Origin: Deltaproteobacteria bacterium
Lineage (GTDB): Bacteria > Myxococcota > Kuafuiibacteriia > Kuafuiibacteriales > Kuafuiibacteriaceae
Direction: 5' to 3'
Assembly (NCBI GenBank): GCA_016703535.1
Contig: JADJBV010000001.1
Location: forward strand, 1,178,001 to 1,242,000
Length of the DNA: 64,000 bases
Part shown: piece after piece, positions 52,767 through 61,487 of the stretch
Layout: each line of letters begins with the position of its first letter
Position numbering within the stretch: the stretch's first letter is position 1
Translations under genes and position numbers: made by a program
The notes under the pieces: model-generated
What the model was told of the DNA's origin: nothing
Databases searched by the model: none
The model's input: the letters and a program-made list of their open reading frames with translations, nothing else

Positions 52767-53394
52767 GTTCGGCGTGGCTCAACCGGCCGGCCAAACCAAG
52801 GCTGAGGTCCACGAACTTTTGGTCGAGGGCGCCAGCGACCAGCCACACCGGGCAGGTGATGGCCCCCAGGCCCGGGGGATCGAACGGCATCCGACCCAGG
52901 GAGAGGGCCCGCAAGGTGGCGGCCAAAGCCAGCGGGTCGTGTCGGCGCCGCTCCCGTTCCCGGGCCGGATCCGCTCGGCGGTGGGCGGCAAACAACGGCT
53001 GTTGATCCCAAGCGCGAAAGAACAACTCCAGCCCGTCGCGCTCCAGCCGCTGGGCCCAAACTTCATCGCTCTGGATCCGCTCGGCCCGGGCCGCCGGGTC
53101 TTCCAATCCGGGGTGGACGCCGACCAAAACGGCCCCGCGGTAGTGGGTGGGGCGGGCCAAGAGGAGCTGGAGCGCCAGCCGCGCGCCCAAGGAATAACCG
53201 ACCAAAAAGGAGCCGGCCGGGAGCTCGGGCTCCAGTTGGGCCACCCCCTCGGCAAAGTTCCCCGGCGGCGGTCGGCCCAAGTGACCCGGCAAAGTCAGGG
53301 CCCGGGAGGGTGTTTGCAAGTGGGCTTGCACCGGGGCCCACTGGCCCGGCCCCCCACCAAAGCCGTGCAACAAACTCAATACCGGGACGGGCAC
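52678..53394 (-). CDS. alpha/beta hydrolase (MenH-like)
   Basis: I chose the GTG at 53394, giving 238 residues that begin at the first strand (VPVLSLLHGFGGGPGQW). The nucleophile is the Ser of GYSLGARLALQ, the acid the Asp in AGALDQKF and the catalytic His is in GAGHPLPEQAPERLAEL. Length and order resemble MenH (menaquinone pathway SHCHC synthase) and related small hydrolases. No menaquinone genes are adjacent, so the substrate is open. The start is 39 bases from the divergent GH31 start. The 3' end overlaps the VTT-DUF547 tail. Confidence 0.8.
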   Translation of the reverse strand: MPVPVLSLLHGFGGGPGQWAPVQAHLQTPSRALTLPGHLGRPPPGNFAEGVAQLEPELPAGSFLVGYSLGARLALQLLLARPTHYRGAVLVGVHPGLEDPAARAERIQSDEVWAQRLERDGLELFFRAWDQQPLFAAHRRADPARERERRRHDPLALAATLRALSLGRMPFDPPGLGAITCPVWLVAGALDQKFVDLSLGLAGRLSHAELKVVEGAGHPLPEQAPERLAELIQAATER

Positions 53395-53433
53395 GACTTG
53401 CGTTGGCTCCCCGGAATGAGCCTTTATCACGGC

Positions 53434-55845
53434 ATGGCCCCCTTCGGTCGGCGTTGCCCCTCGGCGTTTTTGGTATTTTGGGTGTTCGGCAGCTGGGCCT
53501 GCGGCAGCCCGGAGTCGGCCCAGCTGGGGCCCTTCACCGTCGAGCTGAACTCGGGCCCGGCCCTCATCCTCAAGCAAGGCGACTTCCAAGTGGCCCTGAG
53601 CGACACCCGGAGCTTCGGCTTTCGTACGGTCCGGGCCAACTTCGAGACCCAATACGGCGCCTTTCGGATCACCGAAACCCCGGCGGGGGATTTTCGGACC
53701 GGCCAGGCCCTGGAGGACATCGAGGTCGAGGGTGATCGGCTGACCGCGGTGGTGGTCGACGAGTCCCAGGAGCCCTTGGCCGATCTGGTCCTGGAGTTGG
53801 CCGGCGAAAACCTGCGTCTACGGGTCACGAACCAGATCGAGGCCAATCAGGCCTTCGTGTCCCTGCGGGCCGACGGCGGCCCGATCTTGGGTTTTGGCGC
53901 CCAGACCCACGACGTCGATCACCGGGGGCAGATCGTGCCGGTCTTCGTCTCCGAACAAGGGATCGGCAAGGTCGACGACGACGTCCCGGCCGAGGTCTGG
54001 TTTTTGGTCGGCACCCGGCACTCGAGTTACCTGCCGGTCCCGACCTTCTTGGCGCCCCGGGCTCAGGCCAGCTACGGCGTGCACGCCACCACGATGCGGA
54101 GATCTCGCTTCGATCTCGGCGCCACCGATCCCGAGCGGCTGGAGGTGCAGGTGGGGGAGGGCACCGTGGAGCTGCTGTTTTCGCCCGGGCCCACGCCCCT
54201 CGACGTACTTCGCCAACAGACCGCCCACCTGGGCCGGATCCGGACGCCCCCCGACTGGACCTACGGCGTCTGGATGGACGCGATCGGTGGGACCGAACAG
54301 GTCCGGGCCGAAGCCCAAGCCCTGCGGGCGGCCGGGATCCCGGCCAGCGCCTTGTGGAGCGAAGACTGGCGCGGCGGGGAGCGCAACGGTCGCGACTACA
54401 TCTTGGAGGAAGACTGGCGCGCCGATCCGGTGCTCTACGCCGGACTGCCCGGGCTGCTGGAGGAGCTCCACGACCACGGCTTCAAGTGGCAGAGTTACTT
54501 CAACACCTTCGTGGTGGAGGGCGTCGACGTCGCCGAACACCTGGGGCCCCACTTGGTGCAGACGCCCAGGGGTGAGGCGCTCCAGTTCGACGGCAACACC
54601 TTCGAGCCCACCGGCCTGGCCGATCTGTATACTGAAGCGAACCGCCAGGTGGTGCGGGACGAACTTTTGGCGGCGCTGAACGCCGGGCACGACGGCTGGA
54701 TGGCCGACTTCGCCGAGTGGTACCCCGCCGACAAAAAAGACGTATCACCGTCGGATGGCAGCGATCCCGAGGTGGCCCACCAACGTTATCCGGTGGCCTG
54801 GGCCGAGGTGAACCAGGAGGCGGTGTTGGCCTCGGGCCGAGACGACGTGGTCATCTTCCATCGCTCCGGTTATTCGGGCTCCCAAGGTCAGGCCCAGGTG
54901 GTGTGGGCCGGCGATCAACGCACCGACTTTCAACCGGACGACGGCTTGCCGACGGTGGTGCCGATCATGCTCGGCCTATCGGTGACCGGCTTCCCGATCG
55001 TCACCCACGACATCGGCGGCTACGCCTCGGCCACCAACCCGCCCACCACCAAGGAGCTCTTCTTCCGCTGGACCTCACTGGGGGCTTTGTCGCCGGTGAT
55101 GCGGACCCATCACGGCCGTTCGGCCTTCGCCAACTGGCGCTGGTCCAGTGACGCCGAAACCGTGGCCCACTTCCGCCGCTGGGCCGAACTCCACACCCGG
55201 CTTTGGCCACTCTTCGCGGGCCTGGGGCGGGCCGCGGTCGAGGCCGGGGCCCCGCTGTTGCGGCCGATGGCCTTCGCCGATCCGGCGGACTCGCGGCTTT
55301 TTGGCATCAAGGACCAATTCCTGATCGGGGACAGCGTGTTGGTAGCGCCGGTGGTCACCGCCTCGACCAGCGTCCGTGCGGTGATCCTGCCGAAGGGGCG
55401 TTGGTTCCCCCTCGAAGGGGGTGAGGCGATCGAAGGTGGGGGCAGCCACCAGGCCCCGGCGCCTCTGACCGAACTGCCGATCTTCGCCCGGGCGGGGGCC
55501 ATCATCCCGACCTTGCCGCCGGGGGTGATGAGTTTGGTCGCCAACCCCGCGGTCCCGGACCTCTACGACCAGCCCGGGGAGCGGGAGTTGTGGATCTGGC
55601 TCGGCGCCGACGGGGCCGCGGTCGAGGCTGGGGGCGGGCGTTATCAACTCACAAGTCCGGGCCCGGTGGAGGGGACCGTCACCGCGCCGGCCGGGCTGAC
55701 CGTGGTCTCGACTGGACCGCGGGAGTTGGTGCTGGAGGTGCCGGCCAACGGCGTTTATTCCCTGGAAAGTGCGGGCGGAACCCATGTCTTCACCGGCGAA
55801 GGCCACGACGCGCAGCGACAGCTCCGGCTCCGTTTTCGCTGGTAA
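53434..55845 (+). CDS. GH31-family glycosidase lipoprotein, sulfoquinovosidase (YihQ)-like
   Basis: The 803-residue protein has a lipobox (FWVFGSWACGSP) with the ATG at 53434; an ATG at 53416 is an alternative. The GH31 catalytic barrel shows the nucleophile D425 in GWMADFAEWYP and acid/base D494 in VVWAGDQRTDF, plus THDIGGYASATNPP. These motifs are closest to the E. coli YihQ sulfoquinovosidase group, where GWMADFGEYLP and WAGDQ occur. The SEDWRGGER region resembles the YihQ substrate-binding segment. The C-terminus has beta-sandwich domains (about 640-800). It should cleave an alpha-glycoside outside the cytoplasm. Sulfoquinovosides are possible but not proven. Confidence 0.82.
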   Translation: MAPFGRRCPSAFLVFWVFGSWACGSPESAQLGPFTVELNSGPALILKQGDFQVALSDTRSFGFRTVRANFETQYGAFRITETPAGDFRTGQALEDIEVEGDRLTAVVVDESQEPLADLVLELAGENLRLRVTNQIEANQAFVSLRADGGPILGFGAQTHDVDHRGQIVPVFVSEQGIGKVDDDVPAEVWFLVGTRHSSYLPVPTFLAPRAQASYGVHATTMRRSRFDLGATDPERLEVQVGEGTVELLFSPGPTPLDVLRQQTAHLGRIRTPPDWTYGVWMDAIGGTEQVRAEAQALRAAGIPASALWSEDWRGGERNGRDYILEEDWRADPVLYAGLPGLLEELHDHGFKWQSYFNTFVVEGVDVAEHLGPHLVQTPRGEALQFDGNTFEPTGLADLYTEANRQVVRDELLAALNAGHDGWMADFAEWYPADKKDVSPSDGSDPEVAHQRYPVAWAEVNQEAVLASGRDDVVIFHRSGYSGSQGQAQVVWAGDQRTDFQPDDGLPTVVPIMLGLSVTGFPIVTHDIGGYASATNPPTTKELFFRWTSLGALSPVMRTHHGRSAFANWRWSSDAETVAHFRRWAELHTRLWPLFAGLGRAAVEAGAPLLRPMAFADPADSRLFGIKDQFLIGDSVLVAPVVTASTSVRAVILPKGRWFPLEGGEAIEGGGSHQAPAPLTELPIFARAGAIIPTLPPGVMSLVANPAVPDLYDQPGERELWIWLGADGAAVEAGGGRYQLTSPGPVEGTVTAPAGLTVVSTGPRELVLEVPANGVYSLESAGGTHVFTGEGHDAQRQLRLRFRW

Positions 55846-55877
55846 GCCAATCCCGGGCGTGCAAAGCCGGGGGCTAT

Positions 55878-56951
55878 ATGACTGGAAAACTGCTCTCCAC
55901 CGTCCTCTTGGGCGCGCTCCTCGCGGCTTGCCCCAAGCCCGCTGAAACGCCGCGCAAGGACGATCCGCCCCCCGCCGGCGGCGCCGCCACCAGCGACACT
56001 CGCCTGCCCGCCTCGACCGTGATCGCCACTTGGTCTGGGGGCCAACTCACCTACGGGGAGCTGCTCGAGAAGAAGTCGTCGACCTTCAGCAAGCTGAAGA
56101 GCAAATACTACCAGGACCTGCACACCACCGAACAACGGGAGCTCGAGGGCGTGGTGGTCGAGATGTTGGTCAAGAAGGCGGCCGCCGCCAAGGGTCAGAG
56201 CGACGAAGACTACATGAAGGCCATCGCCGGCGACCCGACGGTCACCGAACAGCAGATCGCCGAGTTCTACGAGAAGAACGTCAAGAGCTCGCCCCAGGCG
56301 CCGCCCCTCGAGGCCATCCGCGATCGGATCCGCCAGTACCTGCAGATGAGCGGCCAGCAAGAGAAGATGAAGGCCGAGATCGATCGGCTCAAGACCGAAG
56401 CCCAGCTGACCGTCACCTTGCCGGCCCCCGAGTCCTCCTTGGCCAAGTTCGACCTCAACGGTCGGCCCATGAAGGGCAACAAGGACGCCAAGGTCACCAT
56501 CGTCGAGTTCTCCGACTTCCAGTGCCCGTACTGCTCTCGGGCCACCCCGGCGGTCGAGGCCTTGCTCAAGGCCTACCCCAACGACGTGAAGGTCTACTTC
56601 CTCCACTACCCGCTCAGCTTCCACGAGAAGGCCATGCCGGCGGCGATCGCTACCGAATGCGCCAACCGCCAGAACAAGTTCTGGGAGCTGCACGACAAGA
56701 TCTTTGCCGACCAAGGCAACCTGAGCGACGAACAGACCGCCAAGTTCGCCGCGGAGCTGGGCCTCGACGTCCCCAAGTGGACCGAGTGCCTGAAGGACCC
56801 GGCCGTGAAGGCCATGGTCAGCGCCGACATGCAGCAGGGTGAAGAGGCCGGGGTGCAGGGCACCCCTTCGTTCTTCATCAACGGGGTCCAGTACTCGCAG
56901 GGCGTGCCCACCGTCGAAGCGGTCAAGCCCTTCGTCGACAAGAAGGGCTGA
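55878..56951 (+). CDS. lipoprotein with SurA-like helical region and DsbA-type thioredoxin domain
   Basis: The 357-residue product has a signal sequence with a lipobox (LLAACPKP) and a Pro-rich linker. Residues about 48-170 are helical and resemble the SurA-N/peptidyl-prolyl isomerase chaperone module (LTYGELLEKKSS, EAIRDRIRQYLQMSGQQEKM). Residues 185-357 are a DsbA/BdbD-type thioredoxin fold with the active site C216-P-Y-C219 in FSDFQCPYCSRA and the cis-Pro loop GTPSFFING. A single polypeptide thus joins a chaperone-like part with disulfide oxidoreductase activity at the envelope. A further Cys pair (C256 and C295 region) may form structural bonds. Confidence 0.85.
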   Translation: MTGKLLSTVLLGALLAACPKPAETPRKDDPPPAGGAATSDTRLPASTVIATWSGGQLTYGELLEKKSSTFSKLKSKYYQDLHTTEQRELEGVVVEMLVKKAAAAKGQSDEDYMKAIAGDPTVTEQQIAEFYEKNVKSSPQAPPLEAIRDRIRQYLQMSGQQEKMKAEIDRLKTEAQLTVTLPAPESSLAKFDLNGRPMKGNKDAKVTIVEFSDFQCPYCSRATPAVEALLKAYPNDVKVYFLHYPLSFHEKAMPAAIATECANRQNKFWELHDKIFADQGNLSDEQTAKFAAELGLDVPKWTECLKDPAVKAMVSADMQQGEEAGVQGTPSFFINGVQYSQGVPTVEAVKPFVDKKG

Positions 56952-57061
56952 GCCCCACCCCCGACGGAGTGCCTCCGCCCCTCGGCGCCCCTGCCCAAAC
57001 CGCTGGCGTCCGCCTCGCCCCGAGGCCTTGACCCGCGGCTCGCCCGCCTAAAACCAGTTCC

Positions 57062-57169
57062 TGATCCGCTCAAGAAAGTAGGAAGTTCGGGAGGGCCACC
57101 GATCGCTCTTCCTGGGTTCCTGCCTTCCTAAGCGGCCAAGTTGACCCGAGGAGGGCAGGGTTCGGCGCC
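57062..57169. repeat. hairpin repeat unit, copy A
   Basis: This 108-base unit begins TGATCCGCTCAAGAAAG and ends GGCGCC. Its 5' segment (CCGCTCAAGAAAGTAGGAA) is roughly complementary to the segment TTCCTGCCTTCCTAAGCGG at 57117-57135, so it can fold as a hairpin. Copy B follows 126 bases on with only a handful of differences. Confidence 0.85.
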
Positions 57170-57187
57170 CCGCGGTGTCCACCGCAG

Positions 57188-57296
57188 TGATCCGCTCAAG
57201 AAAGCAGGAAGTTCGGAAGGGCCACCGAGGCGCTCTTCCTGGGTTCCTGCCTTCCTAAGCGGCCAAGTTGACCCGAGGAGGGCAGGGCTCGGCGCC
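57188..57296. repeat. hairpin repeat unit, copy B
   Basis: This unit of 109 bases repeats copy A almost exactly, with an AAAGCAGGAAG variant that pairs slightly better with CCTGCCTTCCTAAGCGG. Copies A and B form a tandem direct repeat separated by 18 bases. Confidence 0.85.
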
Positions 57297-57389
57297 GGGG
57301 CCCTAGGGCCCCTGCTGGTGCGGGAGATGGATGGAGAGGTGAGGGGGGCGGCCCGAGGTGGGGGGCCGCCGGTCCGTCCGAGGCGGAGG

Positions 57390-59486
57390 CTACTTCTTGG
57401 CCTTCTGCTTCTCTTGGTACTTGGCCACCAACTCTTCTTCGATGGCCGGGGGCATCAACACGTAGCGCGAGAACTCCATGGTGAACTCGGCCTTGCCTTG
57501 GGTCGCCGACCGCAAGGTGGTGGCGTAGCCGAACATCTCGGCCAAGGGCACCTCAGCTTCGGTGCGGGCCATGCCGCCGTCTTCCGAGGAGCCGATCACC
57601 ATGCCACGACGCTGCATGATGGTGGTCAACACGTTGCCGCTGAACTCGGCGGGGCCTTCGACCACCACCCGCATCATCGGCTCGAGCACCCGCGGTTTGG
57701 CCTTGTCGTAGGTCTCACGCCAGGCGCCACGGGCCGCTTCCTGGAACGCGATGTCCGACGAGTCGACCGCGTGGTAACCACCGTCGTTGAGCACAACGCG
57801 GACGCTGACCACCGGGAAGCCGACCTTACGGCCCTTGTCGAGCATGGACCGGAAGCCCTTCTCGACGGCGGGGATGAACTGGCGGGGCACCGAACCACCG
57901 ACCACGTCATCGACGAACTCGAAGTCACCCTCGGCGAGGGGCTCGATGTAGCCCAAGATCTTGCCGTACTGGCCGGAGCCACCGGTCTGCTTCTTGTGGG
58001 TGTAGTTGTAGTCCGCCCGCTGAGTGAAGGTCTCGCGGTACGCCACCTGGGGCGCCGATACCTGCACGTTGACGCCGTACTCACGCTTCATGCGTTCGAT
58101 GTAGACGTCGAGGTGGAGCTCACCCATGCCTTGGATGACGGTCTCACCCGACTCCTGATCCACGCCGGCTCGGAAGGTCGGATCTTCCTTGGTGAAGCGC
58201 TGGAGCGCCTTCGACATGTTGGTCTCGGACTTGCTGTCCGCCGGCTTGATCGACAGCGAGATCACCGGCGCCGGCACGTGCATCGAGGTCATCGCGATGT
58301 ACTCGTCGCCGCTGGTGAAGGTGTCGCCCGAGTTGCACTCGAGGCCGAAGATGGCGCAGATGTCGCCGGCGCTGGCGTCCTGAATGTCTTCCATGTCGTC
58401 CGAGTGCATGCGCACCAAACGAGCGACCTTGGACTTCTTCCGGGTCCGCATGTTGACGATGAAGTCGTCGCGCCGGATCGTGCCCTGGTAGATGCGCAGG
58501 TAGGTCAGCTGACCGTAGCGGCCGTCTTCCAGCTTGTAGCCGAGGAGCACCAAGGGGCGCTTCGGATCCGAGGCCAAGGTGATCTTGTCGCCTTCGGTCC
58601 CGTCCTTGTTGATGACGATGCCCTCGTTCTTCACCTGGGTCGGGTCCGGCAGGTAGTCGATGACGCCGTCGAGGAGCTTCTGCACGCCCTTGTTCTTGTA
58701 GGCCGAGCCCATGAACACCGGGGTGATCTTGAGTTCGATGGTGCCCTTGCGGATGGCCGCCTTGATCTGGGCGACGGTGGGCTTGTGACCCTCGAGCATG
58801 ACCTCGGTCAGTTCGTCGGAGCACATCGAGGCCTGATCGAGCAGCTTCTCGTGCCACTTGTTGGCTTCGTCGACCAGGTTGGCCGGGATGTCCATCTCGT
58901 CGATGATCTCGCCGTTTTCACCCCGGAAGATGAAGGCTCGCATGGTGACCAGGTCGACCACACCTTCGAAGCGATCTTCGGCGCCGATCGGGATCTGCAT
59001 CATCACCGAGTTGTGCTGGAGCTTGTCCTTCAGGCTCTGGTTGACCTTGAAGGGGTTGGCGCCGGAGCGGTCCAGCTTGTTGACAAAGGCCAGGCGCGGC
59101 ACGTGATAACGCCGCATCTGCCGGTCCACCGTGAAGGACTGGCTCTGGACACCGGCGACGCCGCAAAGCACCAAGATGGCGCCGTCGAGCACGCGCAAGG
59201 ACCGCTCCACCTCGATGGTGAAGTCCACGTGGCCCGGGGTGTCGATGATGTTGATGTGGTGGTCGTTCCAGGTGCAGTGGGTGGCCGCGCTCTGGATGGT
59301 GATGCCGCGCTCACGCTCCAACTCCATGGAGTCCATCTTGGCACCGACGCCGTCCTTGCCCTTCACCTCGTGAATGGCGTGGATCCGCTTGGTGTAGAAC
59401 AGGATGCGCTCGGTCAGCGTCGTCTTGCCGCTGTCGATGTGGGCCGAGATGCCAATGTTACGGATTTTGGACAGTTCTGTGATCAC
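57390..59486 (-). CDS. fusA: translation elongation factor G, mitochondrial EF-G1/spd type
   Basis: The product is 698 residues from the GTG at 59486; longer frames upstream are unsupported. All GTPase motifs are present: A15-HIDSGKTT-T23 (G1), D82-TPGH-H86 (G3) and N136-KLD-D139 (G4). The switch I region EVKGKDGVGAKMDSMELERE is the hallmark of the mtEFG1/spdEFG1 subfamily shared by spirochaetes, planctomycetes, deltaproteobacteria and mitochondria. Domains II-V follow, ending with a Lys-rich tail. It catalyses ribosomal translocation; in spd organisms a second paralogue handles recycling. That paralogue is not in the window, nor are ribosomal protein genes, which usually flank fusA. The gene is divergent from the CarF-like gene. 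Confidence 0.93.
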   Translation of the reverse strand: MITELSKIRNIGISAHIDSGKTTLTERILFYTKRIHAIHEVKGKDGVGAKMDSMELERERGITIQSAATHCTWNDHHINIIDTPGHVDFTIEVERSLRVLDGAILVLCGVAGVQSQSFTVDRQMRRYHVPRLAFVNKLDRSGANPFKVNQSLKDKLQHNSVMMQIPIGAEDRFEGVVDLVTMRAFIFRGENGEIIDEMDIPANLVDEANKWHEKLLDQASMCSDELTEVMLEGHKPTVAQIKAAIRKGTIELKITPVFMGSAYKNKGVQKLLDGVIDYLPDPTQVKNEGIVINKDGTEGDKITLASDPKRPLVLLGYKLEDGRYGQLTYLRIYQGTIRRDDFIVNMRTRKKSKVARLVRMHSDDMEDIQDASAGDICAIFGLECNSGDTFTSGDEYIAMTSMHVPAPVISLSIKPADSKSETNMSKALQRFTKEDPTFRAGVDQESGETVIQGMGELHLDVYIERMKREYGVNVQVSAPQVAYRETFTQRADYNYTHKKQTGGSGQYGKILGYIEPLAEGDFEFVDDVVGGSVPRQFIPAVEKGFRSMLDKGRKVGFPVVSVRVVLNDGGYHAVDSSDIAFQEAARGAWRETYDKAKPRVLEPMMRVVVEGPAEFSGNVLTTIMQRRGMVIGSSEDGGMARTEAEVPLAEMFGYATTLRSATQGKAEFTMEFSRYVLMPPAIEEELVAKYQEKQKAKK

Positions 59487-59729
59487 GGGGTGGGTACCTT
59501 TGCGGGGCGCAAGGTAGACGAGAGGCCAGGAATGGCAAGAGCTTTGACGCACGCCGTCTGGCGGGTGGGGTTTTCGGATACTGCGGCGGTTTGGTGGGCG
59601 GCTGCCCTGCGGTGGGTGCACCTTGCCCAGGATTTCGGCGGGCCGCCCCTGGTTCAGGCCTGATTTGGCTTCATATTTGGGCGCCCATCGTCTCCTTCAC
59701 CCGACAGCCGACGCTGGCTTTGGCGCTGC

Positions 59730-61331
59730 ATGAGGGCCCAGGCGATGATCCAGCTGAAGACGACCGTTGGAGCTGCCCCGGGCCCTTCGCCCGATCAAAC
59801 CGCCCTCCAGGGCCCCCCGGAAGACCAGGCGCTCCGGACGTTGATCAACGCCAAGGACCAACTGCAGGACCCACGGCCCGTGGCCCCCGACGCCGAGCCG
59901 GGCGCTCGCTTTTTGGCGCCGGGCTTCGCGCCCCAGGGGATCGGAGAGTTGGCCGAATACCGAAAGGCCAACGCCGAACGCCGACGCCTCGGGCTGTCAC
60001 CCTTGCCCGAGCTGGATCTCGACAAGATGCCGCCCGATCAACCCTTGCCCGAGGGCTTGCGGAAGTTCCTTCAAAATATCGACGCACTTCTGCCCGAGAT
60101 CCTGCGCAAACATGGGGCCTCGCTGGAGCAGCTCTTCGACGGTGAGTTCCGCCGCGGTGAGACCACGCCGGTGCACCTGACGGTGTTGGGCGCCAACGCG
60201 GCGATGTTCGGTTATTTGGCCTTCGACATCTTGAGCAAGATCGAAGGGACCCCCGATCTGGCCGTGTTGGCGGCGGCGGTTTACGCCGGGGCCAAGTCCG
60301 CCGACGTCTTCACTTACTTGGGGCACCACTTCTTCGACAACTACGACCTCCACCCGGCCATGCGCCACGAGGCCCTCGAGTTCCAGGCCCACCACTATGA
60401 TCCCAAAGAGGTGACCAAGTGGGAGGACGTGATGACCGTCGGCAACTCGGGGATGACCATGGCGGTGCCGGTCGCGATCATCGCGGCCCTGGCCGCGGCG
60501 GGGGTTCCGTCGATGGGCGTCGAGGCGGCCCTGACCACCTTCTGCGCCGGTTCAATCTTGGCGCCGCTGATCCACAAGTGGAGCCACTTGCCGCACCCGC
60601 CCAAATTGGCGGAGCTCGCCCAAAAGTTGGGGGTGATCGTCAGCCCCGAGACCCACCGAGGCCACCACTTCGGCAAGCGGGATCAGCTGCTGGAAGGTGA
60701 ACAACCGTCGCGTCACGTCGACTCTTTTGCGTTGGTCACCGGCAAGTTAGGGGGCGACGTCAACGCGCTCCTCGACGCCATGAGCGTGCCCCGCCACGTG
60801 GAGCGGGCCATGTGGATGATCAGCGAAAAGATCCGCGGGCCAGGCCAAGGCATCGAGCCGGTGGCGTGGCAAGAGCACCCCGAACTTCGGGCCTGGAAGT
60901 TGCCGAAGGGCGAACGCAAGCAGGCCCTCTTGTCGGCCCGGATCGCCGCCTACGAAACCGAACTCGAGCGCCAGCGCGTCAAGGTCCGGGACGTCAAGGC
61001 GAAGATCCCCGCCAATTCTCCGCCGGAGCGGGTGGCCATGTTGCAGGTCGCCGAAGCCAAGTTGAGCCGCATGACCCGAGCCCTGGAGGTCCTGCGGGAC
61101 CCCAGCCAACTCGAGGCCCTCGAGAAGGAATACCAAAAGGCCCAGGCCCAGCTGATCGCCGCCGAAGGCCAGCTTGGACGTACCTTCATGCCCAACACCC
61201 CCTTCACGAGCGGCGACACCACGTTCGACGGCCCCACCTTCCTCAAGCGGACCCGCGCCAAGGAGCAGGCCGCGGCCCGGGTCGAGGAGCTGTCCGATCT
61301 GCTTCAGGCCCTGCGGCCCGCTTTGGCCTAG
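59730..61331 (+). CDS. CarF/TMEM189-type plasmanylethanolamine desaturase homologue with coiled-coil tail
   Basis: The 533-residue protein has a central lipid desaturase (Kua/TMEM189/CarF) domain at about 145-345. Its histidine clusters are H199-H200 and H208 in YLGHHFFDNYDLH, H213 and H221-H222 in HEALEFQAHHYDP, H282 and H286 in IHKWSHLPH, and H309xxHH312-313 in SPETHRGHH. CarF proteins convert plasmanyl to plasmenyl (vinyl ether) lipids and are needed for light-induced carotenoid synthesis in Myxococcus. The N-terminal 140 residues are unusual, and residues 385-533 form a long helical coiled coil (ARIAAYETELERQRVKVRDV, AKLSRMTRALEVL) absent from typical CarF (about 280 residues). Membrane segments lie at 160-195 and 240-280. 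ATG 59745 is an alternative start. Confidence 0.75.
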   Translation: MRAQAMIQLKTTVGAAPGPSPDQTALQGPPEDQALRTLINAKDQLQDPRPVAPDAEPGARFLAPGFAPQGIGELAEYRKANAERRRLGLSPLPELDLDKMPPDQPLPEGLRKFLQNIDALLPEILRKHGASLEQLFDGEFRRGETTPVHLTVLGANAAMFGYLAFDILSKIEGTPDLAVLAAAVYAGAKSADVFTYLGHHFFDNYDLHPAMRHEALEFQAHHYDPKEVTKWEDVMTVGNSGMTMAVPVAIIAALAAAGVPSMGVEAALTTFCAGSILAPLIHKWSHLPHPPKLAELAQKLGVIVSPETHRGHHFGKRDQLLEGEQPSRHVDSFALVTGKLGGDVNALLDAMSVPRHVERAMWMISEKIRGPGQGIEPVAWQEHPELRAWKLPKGERKQALLSARIAAYETELERQRVKVRDVKAKIPANSPPERVAMLQVAEAKLSRMTRALEVLRDPSQLEALEKEYQKAQAQLIAAEGQLGRTFMPNTPFTSGDTTFDGPTFLKRTRAKEQAAARVEELSDLLQALRPALA

Positions 61332-61333
61332 CG

Positions 61334-61445
61334 CTGGACCGCTTAGGAAGGCAGAAACCCAGGAAGGGATCCGGATCGACAGAGCGCGGGCGTGGAACAA
61401 GCGCCCCGCTCCGTTCCTGGATTCCTCTTTTCCTAAGCGATCCCT
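61334..61445. repeat. hairpin repeat, copy C
   Basis: Bases 61336-61365 (GGACCGCTTAGGAAGGCAGA and on) pair with 61412-61442 across a 46-base loop with a few mismatches. The same CCGCTTAGGAAGGCAG core, in inverse orientation, closes copies A and B near 57.1 kb. It starts 3 bases after the stop of the CarF-like gene and could serve as a transcription or mRNA-end structure. Confidence 0.75.
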
Positions 61446-61487
61446 GCGGCGGTGGCGTGGAGGTGCCGGGGGATGAGGCGCCGACCG

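Larger units (their letters stand above)
56952..57389. other. 438-base intergenic region carrying a duplicated hairpin repeat
   Basis: No gene is seen between the lipoprotein gene and fusA, which converge here. The first 110 bases are GC-rich with no clear terminator. The middle holds two copies of a 108-base repeat (57062-57169 and 57188-57296). The last 90 bases are Gly/Arg-codon-like GC-rich sequence without structure that I recognise. Confidence 0.5.

Noticed and set aside
57141..59663. Long plus-strand frame opposite fusA
   Set aside because: It is antisense to EF-G and includes the intergenic repeats.
59531..59663. 43-codon plus-strand frame with AGGA ahead of its ATG, upstream of the CarF-like gene
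   Set aside because: The composition is Ala/Trp-rich with no signal peptide or family, and a 43-codon frame is expected by chance at this GC content.
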